A stretch of DNA of 64,000 nucleotides from Legionella sp. 515359 (GTDB lineage Bacteria; Pseudomonadota; Gammaproteobacteria; Legionellales; Legionellaceae), in NCBI GenBank assembly GCA_025941565.1, contig JAPCYN010000009.1, positions 27,402-91,401 on the forward strand. The letters run 5' to 3'. Shown here one piece after another: positions 49,500 to 59,162 of this stretch. How positions within the stretch are numbered: position 1 is the first letter of the stretch; each line of letters begins with the position of its first letter. Under the pieces are notes generated by a model. The model did no database searches. It was given only the letters and a program-made list of their open reading frames with translations, and was not told the DNA's origin. The position numbers were made by a program, and so were the translations under genes.

Positions 49500-50684
49500 T
49501 TAAATTAATTCAATTGCCATAGCAGTTGCTTCACCACCACCAATGCACAATGAAGCGACGCCACGTTTTTTTCCTTGATGTTTCAAGGCGTGTATTAGAG
49601 TGACTAAAATACGCGCACCGGATGCACCAATAGGATGGCCCAAGGCACAGGCCCCGCCGTGAATATTAACTTGTTCTGGATTTAATTCAAGTTGTGTCAT
49701 CGCTGCCATTGTTACTACTGCAAATGCTTCATTTATTTCATAAAGATCCACATCATTTTGTTTCCAGGATGCTTTATTCATCACTTTGCGAATTGCATCT
49801 ACAGGTGCCGTTGTAAACCACTCTGGAGCTTGTGAATGGCTGGCATGAGCGACAATGCGGGCAATTGGACTAATACCGCGTTTTTCTGCCTGCCCGGCAC
49901 TCATTAAAATCAGACTTGCTGCACCATCAGAAATAGAGCTTGAATTGGCTGCGGTGACGGTTCCGTCTGCTTTAAAAGCGGGTTTTAATTGGGCTATCTT
50001 ACTCAGTTTTGCAGCATCAGGACCTTCATCTACACTGACTGTAATATCACCCTTACGAGTATTCATTGTTACTGGAATAATTTCTTCTTTAAAAACCCCA
50101 TTTTCTATTGCTTGCAGTGCTTTGCTCATGGAGCGAATAGCAAACTCATCTTGCTGTTCCCTGCTAAAATGAAAGTGGCTTGCTGTAGCTTCAGCGAAAA
50201 CACCCATTAATTTTCCTCTATCATAGGCATCTTCTAATCCATCGAGGAACATGTGATCTTTTAATTCACCATGACCGAGTCGGTATCCTGAGCGTGCTTT
50301 ACTCAAAAGGTAAGGTGCATTACTCATACTCTCCATACCGCTTGCAAGAATAATATTTGCAGATCCTGCTCGAATTAAGTCATGAGCCAGCATGACTGCT
50401 TTCATTCCTGATCCACACATTTTGTTTATTGTAGTAGCTCCTGAAGAATTGGGTAATCCGGCCTTAATTGCTGCTTGTCGAGCCGGGGCTTGGCCAATTC
50501 CAGCTTGCAAAACACAACCGCTGATTACTTCGTCTATTTCTGCTGGGCTAATTCCTGCTTGAGATAGGGCACCCACATGTGCAATTGATCCTAACTCTGG
50601 CGCTGAAAGAACTGATAAATTTCCTAACATGGCTCCCATAGGAGTTCTTTTTGCTGCAACGATTACTATGTCATTCTGTTCCAT
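49500..50684 (-). CDS. Acetyl-CoA acetyltransferase (thiolase)
   Basis: A 394-aa degradative or biosynthetic thiolase splitting acetoacetyl-CoA into two acetyl-CoA (or the reverse). The nucleophile Cys90 is in INKMCGSGMKAVM, the second catalytic His in GGACALGHPIGASGAR, and the third Cys in CIGGGEATA. It belongs here as the final step, using acetoacetyl-CoA made by AacS. Twelve bases separate it from the dehydrogenase gene. Confidence 0.94.
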   Translation of the reverse strand: MEQNDIVIVAAKRTPMGAMLGNLSVLSAPELGSIAHVGALSQAGISPAEIDEVISGCVLQAGIGQAPARQAAIKAGLPNSSGATTINKMCGSGMKAVMLAHDLIRAGSANIILASGMESMSNAPYLLSKARSGYRLGHGELKDHMFLDGLEDAYDRGKLMGVFAEATASHFHFSREQQDEFAIRSMSKALQAIENGVFKEEIIPVTMNTRKGDITVSVDEGPDAAKLSKIAQLKPAFKADGTVTAANSSSISDGAASLILMSAGQAEKRGISPIARIVAHASHSQAPEWFTTAPVDAIRKVMNKASWKQNDVDLYEINEAFAVVTMAAMTQLELNPEQVNIHGGACALGHPIGASGARILVTLIHALKHQGKKRGVASLCIGGGEATAMAIELI

Positions 50685-50696
50685 TTTTATTCTTCC

Positions 50697-51857
50697 TTAT
50701 GCTGTTTCTTTAAAAAGTTCTCGTCCAATAAGCATTCTTCTGATTTCAGAAGTACCAGCCCCTATTTCATACAATTTTGCATCACGCAACAAACGTCCTG
50801 TAGGATACTCATTAATGTATCCATTACCACCAAGGATTTGAATTGCCTGCAATGCCATTTGTGTTGCTCTTTCTGCCGTATATAAAATCACGCTTGCAGC
50901 GTCTTTACGACTGACTATACCTTGATCACACGCTCGGGCAATAGCATATAAATATGCTCTTGAAGCGCCTAGGTCGGTGTACATATCCGCTAATTTGCCT
51001 TGGATGAATTGAAATTCACCTATGGGTTGTTCAAATTGTTTTCGTTCATGTACGTAAGGTAAAACAACATCCATACACGCTTGCATAATTCCTACTGGGC
51101 CGGCAGCCAGAATGGTACGCTCATAATCAAGCCCGCTCATTAATACTTTAACGCCTTGATTCACTTCACCCAAAACGTGCTCTTCTGGAACTTCACATTG
51201 TTCAAATACCAATTCACAGGTATTGGAGCCACGCATTCCTAACTTGTCGAGTTTTTGTGCTGTTTTGAAGCCTGGCATTCCTTTTTCTATCAGAAATGCG
51301 GTGATTCCCTTACTTGCAGCTTGTTTATCAGTCTTGGCGTAAACGACCAGGACATCTGCATCAGGTCCATTGGTGATCCACATTTTGGTGCCGTTGAGAA
51401 TATATTTGTTGCCTGCTGGACGAGCATGTAATTGCATACTGACCACATCGGATCCTGAGTTGGATTCACTCATAGCCAGAGCCCCAACATATTCACCACT
51501 AACAAGTTTAGGTAGGTATTTTTGCTTTTGCGAATGCGTACCATTTAAGTGGATTTGGTTGACGCATAAATTGGAGTGAGCACCATAACTTAGGCCTACG
51601 GAGGCAGATGCCCGAGAAATTTCTTCCATAGCGATGGCATGAGCAAGATATCCCATATTGGCACCGCCATATTCTTCACTGACAGTAATTCCCAACAACC
51701 CCATTTCACCTAATTTTCGCCATAAGTGATTGGGAAAGGTATTGTTTTCGTCAATTTGAGCAGCAAGTGGAGCAATTTCAGCACGAGCAAATTGGTGTAC
51801 ACTGTCGCGCAACATGTCGTAAGTTTCACCGAGTTGATAGTTCGGTCCTGTATACAT
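50697..51857 (-). CDS. liuA: Isovaleryl-CoA dehydrogenase
   Basis: A 386-aa flavin acyl-CoA dehydrogenase converting isovaleryl-CoA to 3-methylcrotonyl-CoA. The catalytic base sits at Glu246 in [13 protein letters not shown], the position characteristic of IVD rather than medium- or short-chain dehydrogenases. [15 protein letters not shown] and [11 protein letters not shown] bind flavin and substrate. AGGAAG six bases before ATG 51857 sets the start (an upstream start at 51911 adds 18 residues without support). First gene of the operon. Confidence 0.95.
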   Translation of the reverse strand: MYTGPNYQLGETYDMLRDSVHQFARAEIAPLAAQIDENNTFPNHLWRKLGEMGLLGITVSEEYGGANMGYLAHAIAMEEISRASASVGLSYGAHSNLCVNQIHLNGTHSQKQKYLPKLVSGEYVGALAMSESNSGSDVVSMQLHARPAGNKYILNGTKMWITNGPDADVLVVYAKTDKQAASKGITAFLIEKGMPGFKTAQKLDKLGMRGSNTCELVFEQCEVPEEHVLGEVNQGVKVLMSGLDYERTILAAGPVGIMQACMDVVLPYVHERKQFEQPIGEFQFIQGKLADMYTDLGASRAYLYAIARACDQGIVSRKDAASVILYTAERATQMALQAIQILGGNGYINEYPTGRLLRDAKLYEIGAGTSEIRRMLIGRELFKETA

Positions 51858-51971
51858 AGCTGACTTCCTGTTGTTATAACTACTTACCTTGATGCAAGAT
51901 TTTGATGACACCGGAATTTGCGTATTCTCGATACAGAGTGAGTAGTCTGTTGTTTTTTACAAATGTGTTAG

Positions 51972-51999
51972 ACTATACCCAATCAAGTTGAAGATGCAA
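51972..51999 (-). promoter_or_regulatory. Candidate promoter of the liu operon
   Basis: Minus strand: TTGCAT (51999-51994), 16-base spacer, TATAGT (51977-51972), giving a leader of about 110 bases to liuA. The -10 is strong, the -35 weak. The remaining 472-bp gap (51858-52329) contains a CCCC...CCTTCGAAGG...GGGG hairpin at about 52260-52280 ahead of the methyltransferase gene and no other recognisable feature. Confidence 0.35.
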
Positions 52000-52329
52000 A
52001 TAGAATTTCTCAGATCTTTTTTCTTGCTGGAAAAGTTAGAGGAATGATTCGCTATACCCTTTGATGCAATTAGCTTTTTAGAGCATGGACCAATTTAAGC
52101 GAGTAGGGCGAAAAAGCACAAGACTACTTTAGTTATGATGACATAAAGCGAACTATAACAATTGTCGATTACAATATCAGATTGTAAAGCGTGTGGTGTT
52201 TTATAAATGCTCCTTTACCTGATTTAAAAAATCGCCTAATCTTAAGCCAAAGGAAAACTCCCCAACCTTCGAAGGGGTAGTTACAGCTAAAGTTTCAGGG
52301 TTTAGGTTATCTATTTAGGAGAGTCATTC

Positions 52330-53013
52330 ATGCGTAAATTAGTACTCTGGGGACATAGTGTTGATGAGTATCGTGAGATGTTTGATTTGTCTCAAGAGGA
52401 TATGAATTCCAGGATTTTAGAATATGGATGTGGTCCCAGTGCAGTAAACGCTCAACAGTTTCAAGAAGCACATCAAGCTGTGAGTTGTGATCCCTTGTTT
52501 GTTTTGGATAAAGATACCTTATCCTCTAAGGCGATTATGATTTTTGCCCAAATGGCAGAAGAAGTGCGCAAAGAACAAGATCAATTTGATTTCGGTCGGA
52601 CTGGAAGTTTGGAGCAATTACTTGAGCATCGACAAAATGGAATGAAAAAGTTTTTTGCCGATTATGATCAAGGAAAGGCCGAAGGACGATATTATGGTGC
52701 GGCAGATTATCATTTACCTTATCCTGATTTCTCTTTTGATTTTGCATTAAGTGCAAATTACTTATTTGCTGATTTGGACGATCAAACAGTTGAATTTCAT
52801 TTAAATGTAATTCATGAATTAGCAAGAGTAGCTAAAGAAGTCAGAATTTTTCCATTAAATGATGTGGAAGGAAAAACTTCTGAGTTTTTAGGTCCCGTTC
52901 TGTTAGAACTGCAAAAAGAAGGATATGGCGTAGAAATTAGAGAAGTAGATTATCATTTGCATAAGTCTGAAAATGCGATGCTGCGAGTTTGGGCGCAGAA
53001 ATGTGATATTTAA
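52330..53013 (+). CDS. SAM-dependent methyltransferase-like protein
   Basis: A 227-aa protein with a class I methyltransferase look: the SAM-binding motif I is RILEYGCGPSAVN (Gly-x-Gly), motif II CDPLF, and FDFALSANYLFADL plus the LNVIHELARVAKE stretch correspond to motifs IV and V. A charged 40-residue insertion (about 80-120) follows motif II. Target unknown. TAGGAGAG precedes ATG. Divergent from the liu operon. Confidence 0.75.
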   Translation: MRKLVLWGHSVDEYREMFDLSQEDMNSRILEYGCGPSAVNAQQFQEAHQAVSCDPLFVLDKDTLSSKAIMIFAQMAEEVRKEQDQFDFGRTGSLEQLLEHRQNGMKKFFADYDQGKAEGRYYGAADYHLPYPDFSFDFALSANYLFADLDDQTVEFHLNVIHELARVAKEVRIFPLNDVEGKTSEFLGPVLLELQKEGYGVEIREVDYHLHKSENAMLRVWAQKCDI

Positions 53014-53068
53014 TTAAGGTGATATAAGCACTGTGTTACTGCTATTAAGTTAATGAATTTAATCTTAC

Positions 53069-53099
53069 CTACGTCCCGAGGACAAGCTGCGGGACATAG
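53069..53099. repeat. CTTGT-hairpin repeat, short copy before pyrD
   Basis: CTACGTCCCG (53069-53078), ACAAG loop, and CGGGACATAG (53090-53099). Read on the minus strand the loop is CTTGT and the stem begins TCCCG, the same order as the paired copies at 35.0 kb. It lies between the methyltransferase and pyrD, inside a possible pyrD upstream region. Confidence 0.75.
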
Positions 53100-53171
53100 A
53101 AAAAAATGCGTTTATCTCTTAACTTAATGACATTGAAGCGCGGTGTAATCCGGGAAATTCAAGGTTTTTAT

Positions 53172-54167
53172 ATGTATTCAATGTTACGTTCTTTGCTTTT
53201 TCGTATGGATCCTGAAAATGCGCATGCTCTTAGTTTATCGGCTTTACATTATGTGCCTCAGTTTTGTTTTAAAAAAGCAAAACCGAAACCCACTGAGGCT
53301 TTAGGCCTGCAATTTCCGCATGTTGTTGGTTTGGCAGCAGGTTTGGATAAGAATGGAGAGCATTTAGATGCACTGGCCAAATTGGGTTTTTCTTTTATCG
53401 AGCTAGGGACGGTCACACCCAGGCCGCAAATCGGTAATCCCATGCCACGATTATTTCGTTTGCCAGAAGCTCAAGCCATTATCAATCGTATGGGGTTTAA
53501 TAATCAGGGTGTTGATGCATTGGTGGGGCATGTTAAAAAAGCACGTTATAAAGGAATTCTTGGCATTAACATTGGTAAAAATAAAGAGACTTCGTTGGAA
53601 CATGCTGCAGATGATTACATTCATTGTTTGGGTAAAGTATATGAGTATGCCTCATATGTAACCATCAATATATCTTCACCGAATACCCCCGATTTACGTC
53701 AATTACAGCAGAAAGAATATTTTGCCAATTTATTGTCGCAACTACAGGCTGAGCAAATTAAATTGTCCGATAAATTCCAGCGCCATGTGCCTTTAGTGGT
53801 TAAAGTATCGCCTGATGAAGATGCAGAAACATTAAAACAAATGACCGAGGTGATTTTGCATTATGGTATTGAGGGAATTATTGCGACAAATACAACCTGT
53901 TCTCGGACTGAAGTGACTCATTTGTCCTATGCAGAAGAAACCGGAGGATTAAGCGGCAAACCTTTATGGGAATTATCTACCCAGTGTTTGCGTTTGCTCA
54001 AACAATATGTAGGTGATGAGGTCACCTTGATTGGAGTAGGGGGTATCGACAACTGCACCAGTGCTCAGGCTAAGCTGGATGCAGGTGCTTCATTAATCCA
54101 GGTGTATACAGGTTTGATTTACCAGGGCCCCAGTTTGGTACATGAGTTAACACAAGGCTTAAAATGA
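53172..54167 (+). CDS. pyrD: Dihydroorotate dehydrogenase (quinone)
   Basis: A 331-aa membrane-associated class 2 enzyme oxidising dihydroorotate with ubiquinone. [10 protein letters not shown] forms the N-terminal quinone-tunnel helix; [13 protein letters not shown]-like [34 protein letters not shown] and the catalytic Ser in [11 protein letters not shown] are conserved. ATG 53172 with AAGG seven bases upstream gives the family length (336 in E. coli); an earlier in-frame ATG at 53106 is rejected. Confidence 0.96.
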   Translation: MYSMLRSLLFRMDPENAHALSLSALHYVPQFCFKKAKPKPTEALGLQFPHVVGLAAGLDKNGEHLDALAKLGFSFIELGTVTPRPQIGNPMPRLFRLPEAQAIINRMGFNNQGVDALVGHVKKARYKGILGINIGKNKETSLEHAADDYIHCLGKVYEYASYVTINISSPNTPDLRQLQQKEYFANLLSQLQAEQIKLSDKFQRHVPLVVKVSPDEDAETLKQMTEVILHYGIEGIIATNTTCSRTEVTHLSYAEETGGLSGKPLWELSTQCLRLLKQYVGDEVTLIGVGGIDNCTSAQAKLDAGASLIQVYTGLIYQGPSLVHELTQGLK

Positions 54168-54243
54168 AGCAGTGGGTGAACGATTTTGGTACACAGATTA
54201 GGGTTTTGTCTTCATCTATACCACGAATCGATGGGGATTTAAG

Positions 54244-55026
54244 ATGAAATGTATTACTAAAGATCTGGCAGCACAAATGGAGTCTTGCATCAAGCAAACC
54301 CATATAGAGGTAACGAAACAGTATCCACAAGGGAAGATATTAGAAGTCAATGGAGGAGCTGCCTGCTTTTCAGGATTTGATTCTTACTTGTCACAGGTTG
54401 TGGGGTGGGGGTTTGCGACAGAATTTGAGCATTTTCGATCTGAGATCGAACGCATAGAGCATTTTTATAGCACATTAAATCATGCGCGTGTAGATATTGA
54501 ATTATGTCCTTTTGTGGGAAATGAACTTACTGTATTTTTAAGTCAACGCGGTTATTGCATTAGTGAATTAAACAATGTCTCAATACTGGATTTAAAAACA
54601 TATCAACCCCTCGATTGCACTGCAGATCCTTTAATCATCAGCGAAATAAAACCACCTGAACTGAGTCAGTGGGCCCAAAAGGTAGCTCGGGGGTTTGATG
54701 CACCTGAGGCTGAAGATCAATTTCTTCATTATGCCCAATCTAAAGGAGTCAGGGCCTATGCTGTTTATGATAAAGATGAAATTGTAGCTGGAGCTACGAT
54801 TGCCATTCATGGTGATTTTTGTGATTTAGGGGTTACCAGTACTTTGCCTGCTTATCAAGGGAACGGCTTGCAAAAAAAATTATTAAAGGCTCGATTAAAT
54901 AGTGCCAAACAACATGGGTTGTCTTGGGCAACGGTCACTACAGAACCTGGAAGCATTTCTGATTGTAATGTACAAAAAGTGGGGTTTCATTGTGCCTATA
55001 CACGAATCAAAATGACCTTGGAATGA
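54244..55026 (+). CDS. GNAT family acetyltransferase
   Basis: A 260-aa protein. The C-terminal half (about residues 165-260) is a GNAT fold: CDLGVTSTLPAYQGNGLQKKLL is motif A with the acetyl-CoA Q-x-x-G-x-G/A loop, then SDCNVQKVGFH. The N-terminal half (1-150) may be a second, degenerate GNAT copy (FVGNELTVFLSQRGYCISE), as in tandem GNATs. Substrate unknown. GGGGATTTAAG precedes ATG; 76 bp after pyrD. Confidence 0.82.
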   Translation: MKCITKDLAAQMESCIKQTHIEVTKQYPQGKILEVNGGAACFSGFDSYLSQVVGWGFATEFEHFRSEIERIEHFYSTLNHARVDIELCPFVGNELTVFLSQRGYCISELNNVSILDLKTYQPLDCTADPLIISEIKPPELSQWAQKVARGFDAPEAEDQFLHYAQSKGVRAYAVYDKDEIVAGATIAIHGDFCDLGVTSTLPAYQGNGLQKKLLKARLNSAKQHGLSWATVTTEPGSISDCNVQKVGFHCAYTRIKMTLE

Positions 55027-55054
55027 AGTTTGACCCAATCGTGCCACTAGAGGT

Positions 55055-55140
55055 GTAGCCTTGGTGCGGTGCAGCAAAACCCAGGTTATAAGCGGGTGAA
55101 CTTCACTTGGTGCACGGGTTCTGCTGCACCCAGGGGTACC
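55055..55140. repeat. CCTGGGT repeat, tandem-inverted copy (GNAT-msbA)
   Basis: GTAGCCTTGGTGCGGTGCAG and GGGTTCTGCTGCACCCAGGG face each other; GGTGCAGCAAAACCC (55068-55082) pairs with GGGTTCTGCTGCACC (55116-55130) at 14 of 15 bases. A long-arm copy of the family in the 192-bp gap before msbA. Confidence 0.75.
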
Positions 55141-55218
55141 TTCGTGTTTTAAGGAATATTAGCACTTCCAGGTAATAACAGTTACAATAGCCCATGTTTC
55201 GATTGCGCTATTTGAGTC

Positions 55219-56985
55219 ATGAAAAAGAAACTTTCAGTTAAAACCAGTATCTTATATAAACGTTTGTTAACTTATGTGAAACCGTTTTGGCCCATATTGG
55301 TATTAGGTATATTTGCCAACATTTTTTATTCCCTGATTGACGCAGGTTTTACGTACATGATGCGGCCTTTTTTTGATAAAAGCTTTATTAATATCGATAT
55401 GGATTTTATAAAGAAAATTCCTTATATCGTTTTAATAGGGATTACTTTAAGAGGGCTTGTTAGTTCGCTGGGTAGTTATTGCATGACTTGGGTTGCCCGA
55501 TCTGTAGTTAAAGTATTAAGGGAAAAAGTTTTTAACCATATTCTTCATTTACCTGCTGATTTTTATGACGAAGCAACTTCAGGACAAATGCTTTCTAAAA
55601 TTCTTTATGATGTGGAGCAAGTAGCCCAGGTTAGTGCTGATGCTTTAACAGATATTGTCCAAAATACGTGTTTAATTATAGGGTTTCTCACCGTCATGAT
55701 GGTGATTTGCTGGCAATTATCTCTCATGTTCTTGTTAACCATTCCTTTTGTTGGTCTTATTGTGAACTACACAAACAAACGTGTGCGACGAATAAGTCAT
55801 AAAGTACAAAAGACCATGGGTGAGGTTACCGAAATTGCTAGTGAAGCAATTGAAGGTTATAAAGTAGTGCGCATTTTCGGAGGCACAGCTTATGAATCTG
55901 GAAAATTTAGTGAAGCCATAGAGCATTCGCGCCTAAACGATATGAAAGTTGCTGCAAGTAAGGCACTCAATGTGTCTGGAGTGCAAATTGTTATTGCTAT
56001 AGGTATTGCAGCAATCATTGCGGCAGCAATTCAATTGTCGACAGTAGTGATTATTTCCGCAGGTTCTTTTTTAGCAATTATCGCTGCAATGATCCAGTTA
56101 ATTAAACCGATGAAAACTCTGACTACATTGAATGCAGTAATACAAAAAGGTTTGGCTGGCGCAGAGAGTGTATTCAATATGTTAGACCTATCAATAGAGC
56201 AAGAACAAGGTATCGTTTTGTCGCAAAGATCACAAGGAGCTCTTGAGTTTAAACAGGTGTCTTATGCTTACAGGCAAGGGGAAAAAGTATTACATGACGT
56301 GAGTTTCACTGTTGAAACCGGTAAAACAGTTGCATTGGTAGGACATTCTGGGAGCGGTAAAACAACTATAGCCAGTTTATTACCCCGTTTTTATGAAGTG
56401 ACAGAAGGGATTATTACGCTGGATAATATGCCCATCAATCAAATAAGCTTACCTAGTTTGCGTGAGCAAATGGCTTTGGTTAGTCAGCATGTGACCCTTT
56501 TTAATGATACTTTGGCCAATAACATAGCATATGGTCGTTCGGATGTAAGTCGTCAACAAATCATACAGGCTGCAAAAATGGCTTTTGCTGATGAATTTAT
56601 TAGTCGCTTGCCGGAAGGTTATGACACGCGCGTTGGTGAGAATGGTGTATTGCTCTCTGGGGGGCAGCGACAAAGGATAGCAATTGCGCGTGCTATTTTG
56701 AAGGATGCTCCTATATTAATTCTTGATGAAGCAACATCTGCTTTGGACAGTGAGTCAGAACGATACATTCAAATTGCTTTGGAAGAAGTGATGAAAAATC
56801 GCACTACTTTAGTCATTGCGCACCGTTTATCGACGATTAAACATGCAGATAAAATTATCGTGATGCAACATGGACGCATTATGGAACAAGGTACCCATCA
56901 GGAGTTACTTGATTTGCAGGGGTATTATGCTCAGATGCAAGGGATACAACACTCAGATTTAATTCATGAGGATGCGATAGTCTGA
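55219..56985 (+). CDS. msbA: Lipid A flippase MsbA
   Basis: A 588-aa ABC exporter half-molecule that flips lipid A-core across the inner membrane. Residues 1-330 are the six-helix TM domain (including [20 protein letters not shown]). The ATPase has Walker [10 protein letters not shown] (375-383, Lys381), signature [16 protein letters not shown], Walker [17 protein letters not shown] and H-loop VIAHRLST. Length 582-590 is typical. It overlaps lpxK by one base; the pair is a conserved LPS operon. Confidence 0.96.
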   Translation: MKKKLSVKTSILYKRLLTYVKPFWPILVLGIFANIFYSLIDAGFTYMMRPFFDKSFINIDMDFIKKIPYIVLIGITLRGLVSSLGSYCMTWVARSVVKVLREKVFNHILHLPADFYDEATSGQMLSKILYDVEQVAQVSADALTDIVQNTCLIIGFLTVMMVICWQLSLMFLLTIPFVGLIVNYTNKRVRRISHKVQKTMGEVTEIASEAIEGYKVVRIFGGTAYESGKFSEAIEHSRLNDMKVAASKALNVSGVQIVIAIGIAAIIAAAIQLSTVVIISAGSFLAIIAAMIQLIKPMKTLTTLNAVIQKGLAGAESVFNMLDLSIEQEQGIVLSQRSQGALEFKQVSYAYRQGEKVLHDVSFTVETGKTVALVGHSGSGKTTIASLLPRFYEVTEGIITLDNMPINQISLPSLREQMALVSQHVTLFNDTLANNIAYGRSDVSRQQIIQAAKMAFADEFISRLPEGYDTRVGENGVLLSGGQRQRIAIARAILKDAPILILDEATSALDSESERYIQIALEEVMKNRTTLVIAHRLSTIKHADKIIVMQHGRIMEQGTHQELLDLQGYYAQMQGIQHSDLIHEDAIV

Positions 56986-57956
56986 TGTCTTCTTTCTTGG
57001 ATAAATTATGGTATGGCAAGCACCCATTACAATGGGTATTGCGTCCATTATCTTGGGGATATTCTGCTGTAGTTTCAGCCAGGCGCTATTTTTTGCAACG
57101 TTTTAATCAAATAAATTGTCCCGTTCCCCTAATCGTTGTTGGCAATATAACGGTTGGTGGTGTGGGTAAGACCCCTTTGGTTATTGAATTGGCCAGGAGA
57201 ATACAACAAAAAGGATTAAGGGTTGGCATAGTGAGTCGTGGTTATGGTGCAGCAATGAACTATTTCCCTTATGAAGTGCAATTAGATGATTCTGCGCTAA
57301 AAGTTGGCGATGAACCTTTGCTGTTGGCACAAAAAACCAAGTGTCCTGTAGTGATTGCTCCCAAACGAACTCACGCTGTGCGTTATCTTTTAGAAAAATA
57401 TCAAAGTCAAATTATTATTAGTGATGATGGATTACAACATTACCGTATGGGTCGAGCTATTGAAATTGCTGTTGTTGATGGGACTCGAGGATTAGGTAAT
57501 GGTCTTTGTTTGCCGGCGGGGCCATTGAGAGAATCTGCTGCACGTCTGGAACAGGTTGATTTTCTTGTGGTAAATGAAGGTCAGTGGAACAATGCCTATT
57601 CTATGGTATTAAAGCCTGGAAAAATTAAAAAATTAAGCACTGATGAGGAAATTGATCCAAATACATTAAACGGAAAATGGGAGGCGATCGCTGCAATTGG
57701 TAATCCCCAACGTTTTTATTCCACTTTGTTGCAATTAGGGATAGAATTCGACACCTGTTCTTATCCTGATCATTATCAGTTTAAGGCAGATGATTTGAAT
57801 TATTCCAAATCACTTATTATTATGACGGAAAAAGATGCGGTGAAATGTCGATCATTTAGTTCGGACACCATGCATTATTTACCCGTAGACGCTGTATTGG
57901 ATGATGCATTTTGGGACGCATTGTGGTTACATCAACAGTTAAAAGGTTATTGCTGA
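56985..57956 (+). CDS. lpxK: Tetraacyldisaccharide 4'-kinase
   Basis: A 323-aa lipid A kinase making lipid IVA. The P-loop-like motif is [15 protein letters not shown] (about 52-66), RGYGA and GDEPLLLA follow, and [13 protein letters not shown] and the C-terminal ITEKDAVKC-like [11 protein letters not shown] are characteristic. An N-terminal hydrophobic helix anchors it. Start overlaps msbA; stop lies two bases before the next gene. Confidence 0.96.
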   Translation: MSSFLDKLWYGKHPLQWVLRPLSWGYSAVVSARRYFLQRFNQINCPVPLIVVGNITVGGVGKTPLVIELARRIQQKGLRVGIVSRGYGAAMNYFPYEVQLDDSALKVGDEPLLLAQKTKCPVVIAPKRTHAVRYLLEKYQSQIIISDDGLQHYRMGRAIEIAVVDGTRGLGNGLCLPAGPLRESAARLEQVDFLVVNEGQWNNAYSMVLKPGKIKKLSTDEEIDPNTLNGKWEAIAAIGNPQRFYSTLLQLGIEFDTCSYPDHYQFKADDLNYSKSLIIMTEKDAVKCRSFSSDTMHYLPVDAVLDDAFWDALWLHQQLKGYC

Positions 57957-57958
57957 TT

Positions 57959-58906
57959 ATGTGTACTTGGATTCGCTGTTTTTTGTTTTTAATTGTATTC
58001 CACGTAAGTACAGGATTGTTTGCATTTGAAATAGAGCCAGTGCCGCAACTGGTTCAATCCATCGAACCTACTATCGGGAGCTGGACTTTTTCGGGCATGG
58101 TAAAAAATGAGAGTGGGGATAAGTACGGCTATTTTTTTGAAATGCAGCGCCAGGGAGCAGATTTTCATACAAAAGCCGCTTTAATTGATGGAGAAACAAA
58201 TCAACTGGTATTTTTTTACGAAGACAAAGAAAAAATCGAACAATCAACACCGCTTGATTGGCATGTGGGTAATTCCTTTATTCGTTACAATCCCATTAAT
58301 GACAGTTGGGTCTTTGGTGTTAAAGCGGCGGATAAAAAAGGCTTTAATTTCAAAGTGGATATGTTAAAGCAAACAAATAATGCTCATGAAACCTTGGTCT
58401 TGCGTCCTGGCGTAAAATTTCAAGTATTACAGACAAGCCAGCTCAATGGACATTTACGTATCGATGATAAAGAGCAATTTGTTACAGGGAATAAAGCTTG
58501 GTTTGGTAACTTGGTATTAAACAATGAGCAAAAAGATACCCATGAAATCAGTACAACATTTTGTCGTTTAAATGATGACAATGGATTTTACTCTGCAAAT
58601 CTTAAAGAAAAAGATGCGACCAGTGCAGCGGTTGCAGGTTGGCTTGATCCTTTAGGCAATAGAGTGAAAATGTCTCAATTTGTATCAATAAAATCTTTGG
58701 CTGATGATCAGTGTATGCTGAGTATTGGTTTGCCTAAACTGAATTTAAAATTGATTAATACTCTGAAAGTTAATGATCCATTATCACATGCTATTGCAGG
58801 TTTTTCTAAAGACAGTCGGGGTGGATTTTGTTTTGTTACTCAGCAATCATTCTTAAAAAATAAACCGACTGAACTGGGTATGGATAAAGTTAAGTTAAAT
58901 GCTTAA
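57959..58906 (+). CDS. Exported protein in the msbA-lpxK operon
   Basis: A 315-aa secreted protein with signal peptide 1-19 (cleaved around LFA); mature part beta-rich and soluble. Not recognised. The ATG lies two bases after the lpxK stop; the AAAAGG site is 11 bases away. A longer in-frame start (57911) overlaps lpxK and would place 16 non-signal residues first, so it is rejected. Co-transcription with msbA-lpxK suggests a role near LPS or the outer membrane (inference). Followed by two palindromic repeats. Confidence 0.75.
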   Translation: MCTWIRCFLFLIVFHVSTGLFAFEIEPVPQLVQSIEPTIGSWTFSGMVKNESGDKYGYFFEMQRQGADFHTKAALIDGETNQLVFFYEDKEKIEQSTPLDWHVGNSFIRYNPINDSWVFGVKAADKKGFNFKVDMLKQTNNAHETLVLRPGVKFQVLQTSQLNGHLRIDDKEQFVTGNKAWFGNLVLNNEQKDTHEISTTFCRLNDDNGFYSANLKEKDATSAAVAGWLDPLGNRVKMSQFVSIKSLADDQCMLSIGLPKLNLKLINTLKVNDPLSHAIAGFSKDSRGGFCFVTQQSFLKNKPTELGMDKVKLNA

Positions 58907-59044
58907 TTTTTCAAATGTGTAGGCATGAGAAGTTCATTCATGTCCCAGAAAAACCGGGTTCCGCTCGCCGCATCCAGCCCACAATGCTCAACTGGTATGA
59001 GTGGTGGCGTTAAGTAAAACGCTTGATTTTTTACAAATGTATTT

Positions 59045-59142
59045 CCTGGGTACAATGTAGCGTACCCAGGTATACATAAGTACAGCACTTCCCCCTGATT
59101 TAGATGATCCAGCCTGGGTTGTGCTGCGTTGCACCCAGACCC
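59045..59142. repeat. Two CCTGGGT palindromes in tandem
   Basis: CCTGGGTAC (59045-59053) faces GTACCCAGG (59062-59070), perfect 9 bp. CAGCCTGGGTTGTGC ... GCACCCAGACCC (59110-59142) is a second copy. Both fall between the convergent LPS-operon gene and the GDSL hydrolase. Confidence 0.85.
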
Positions 59143-59162
59143 AACTTCAGTACTACAATTCA

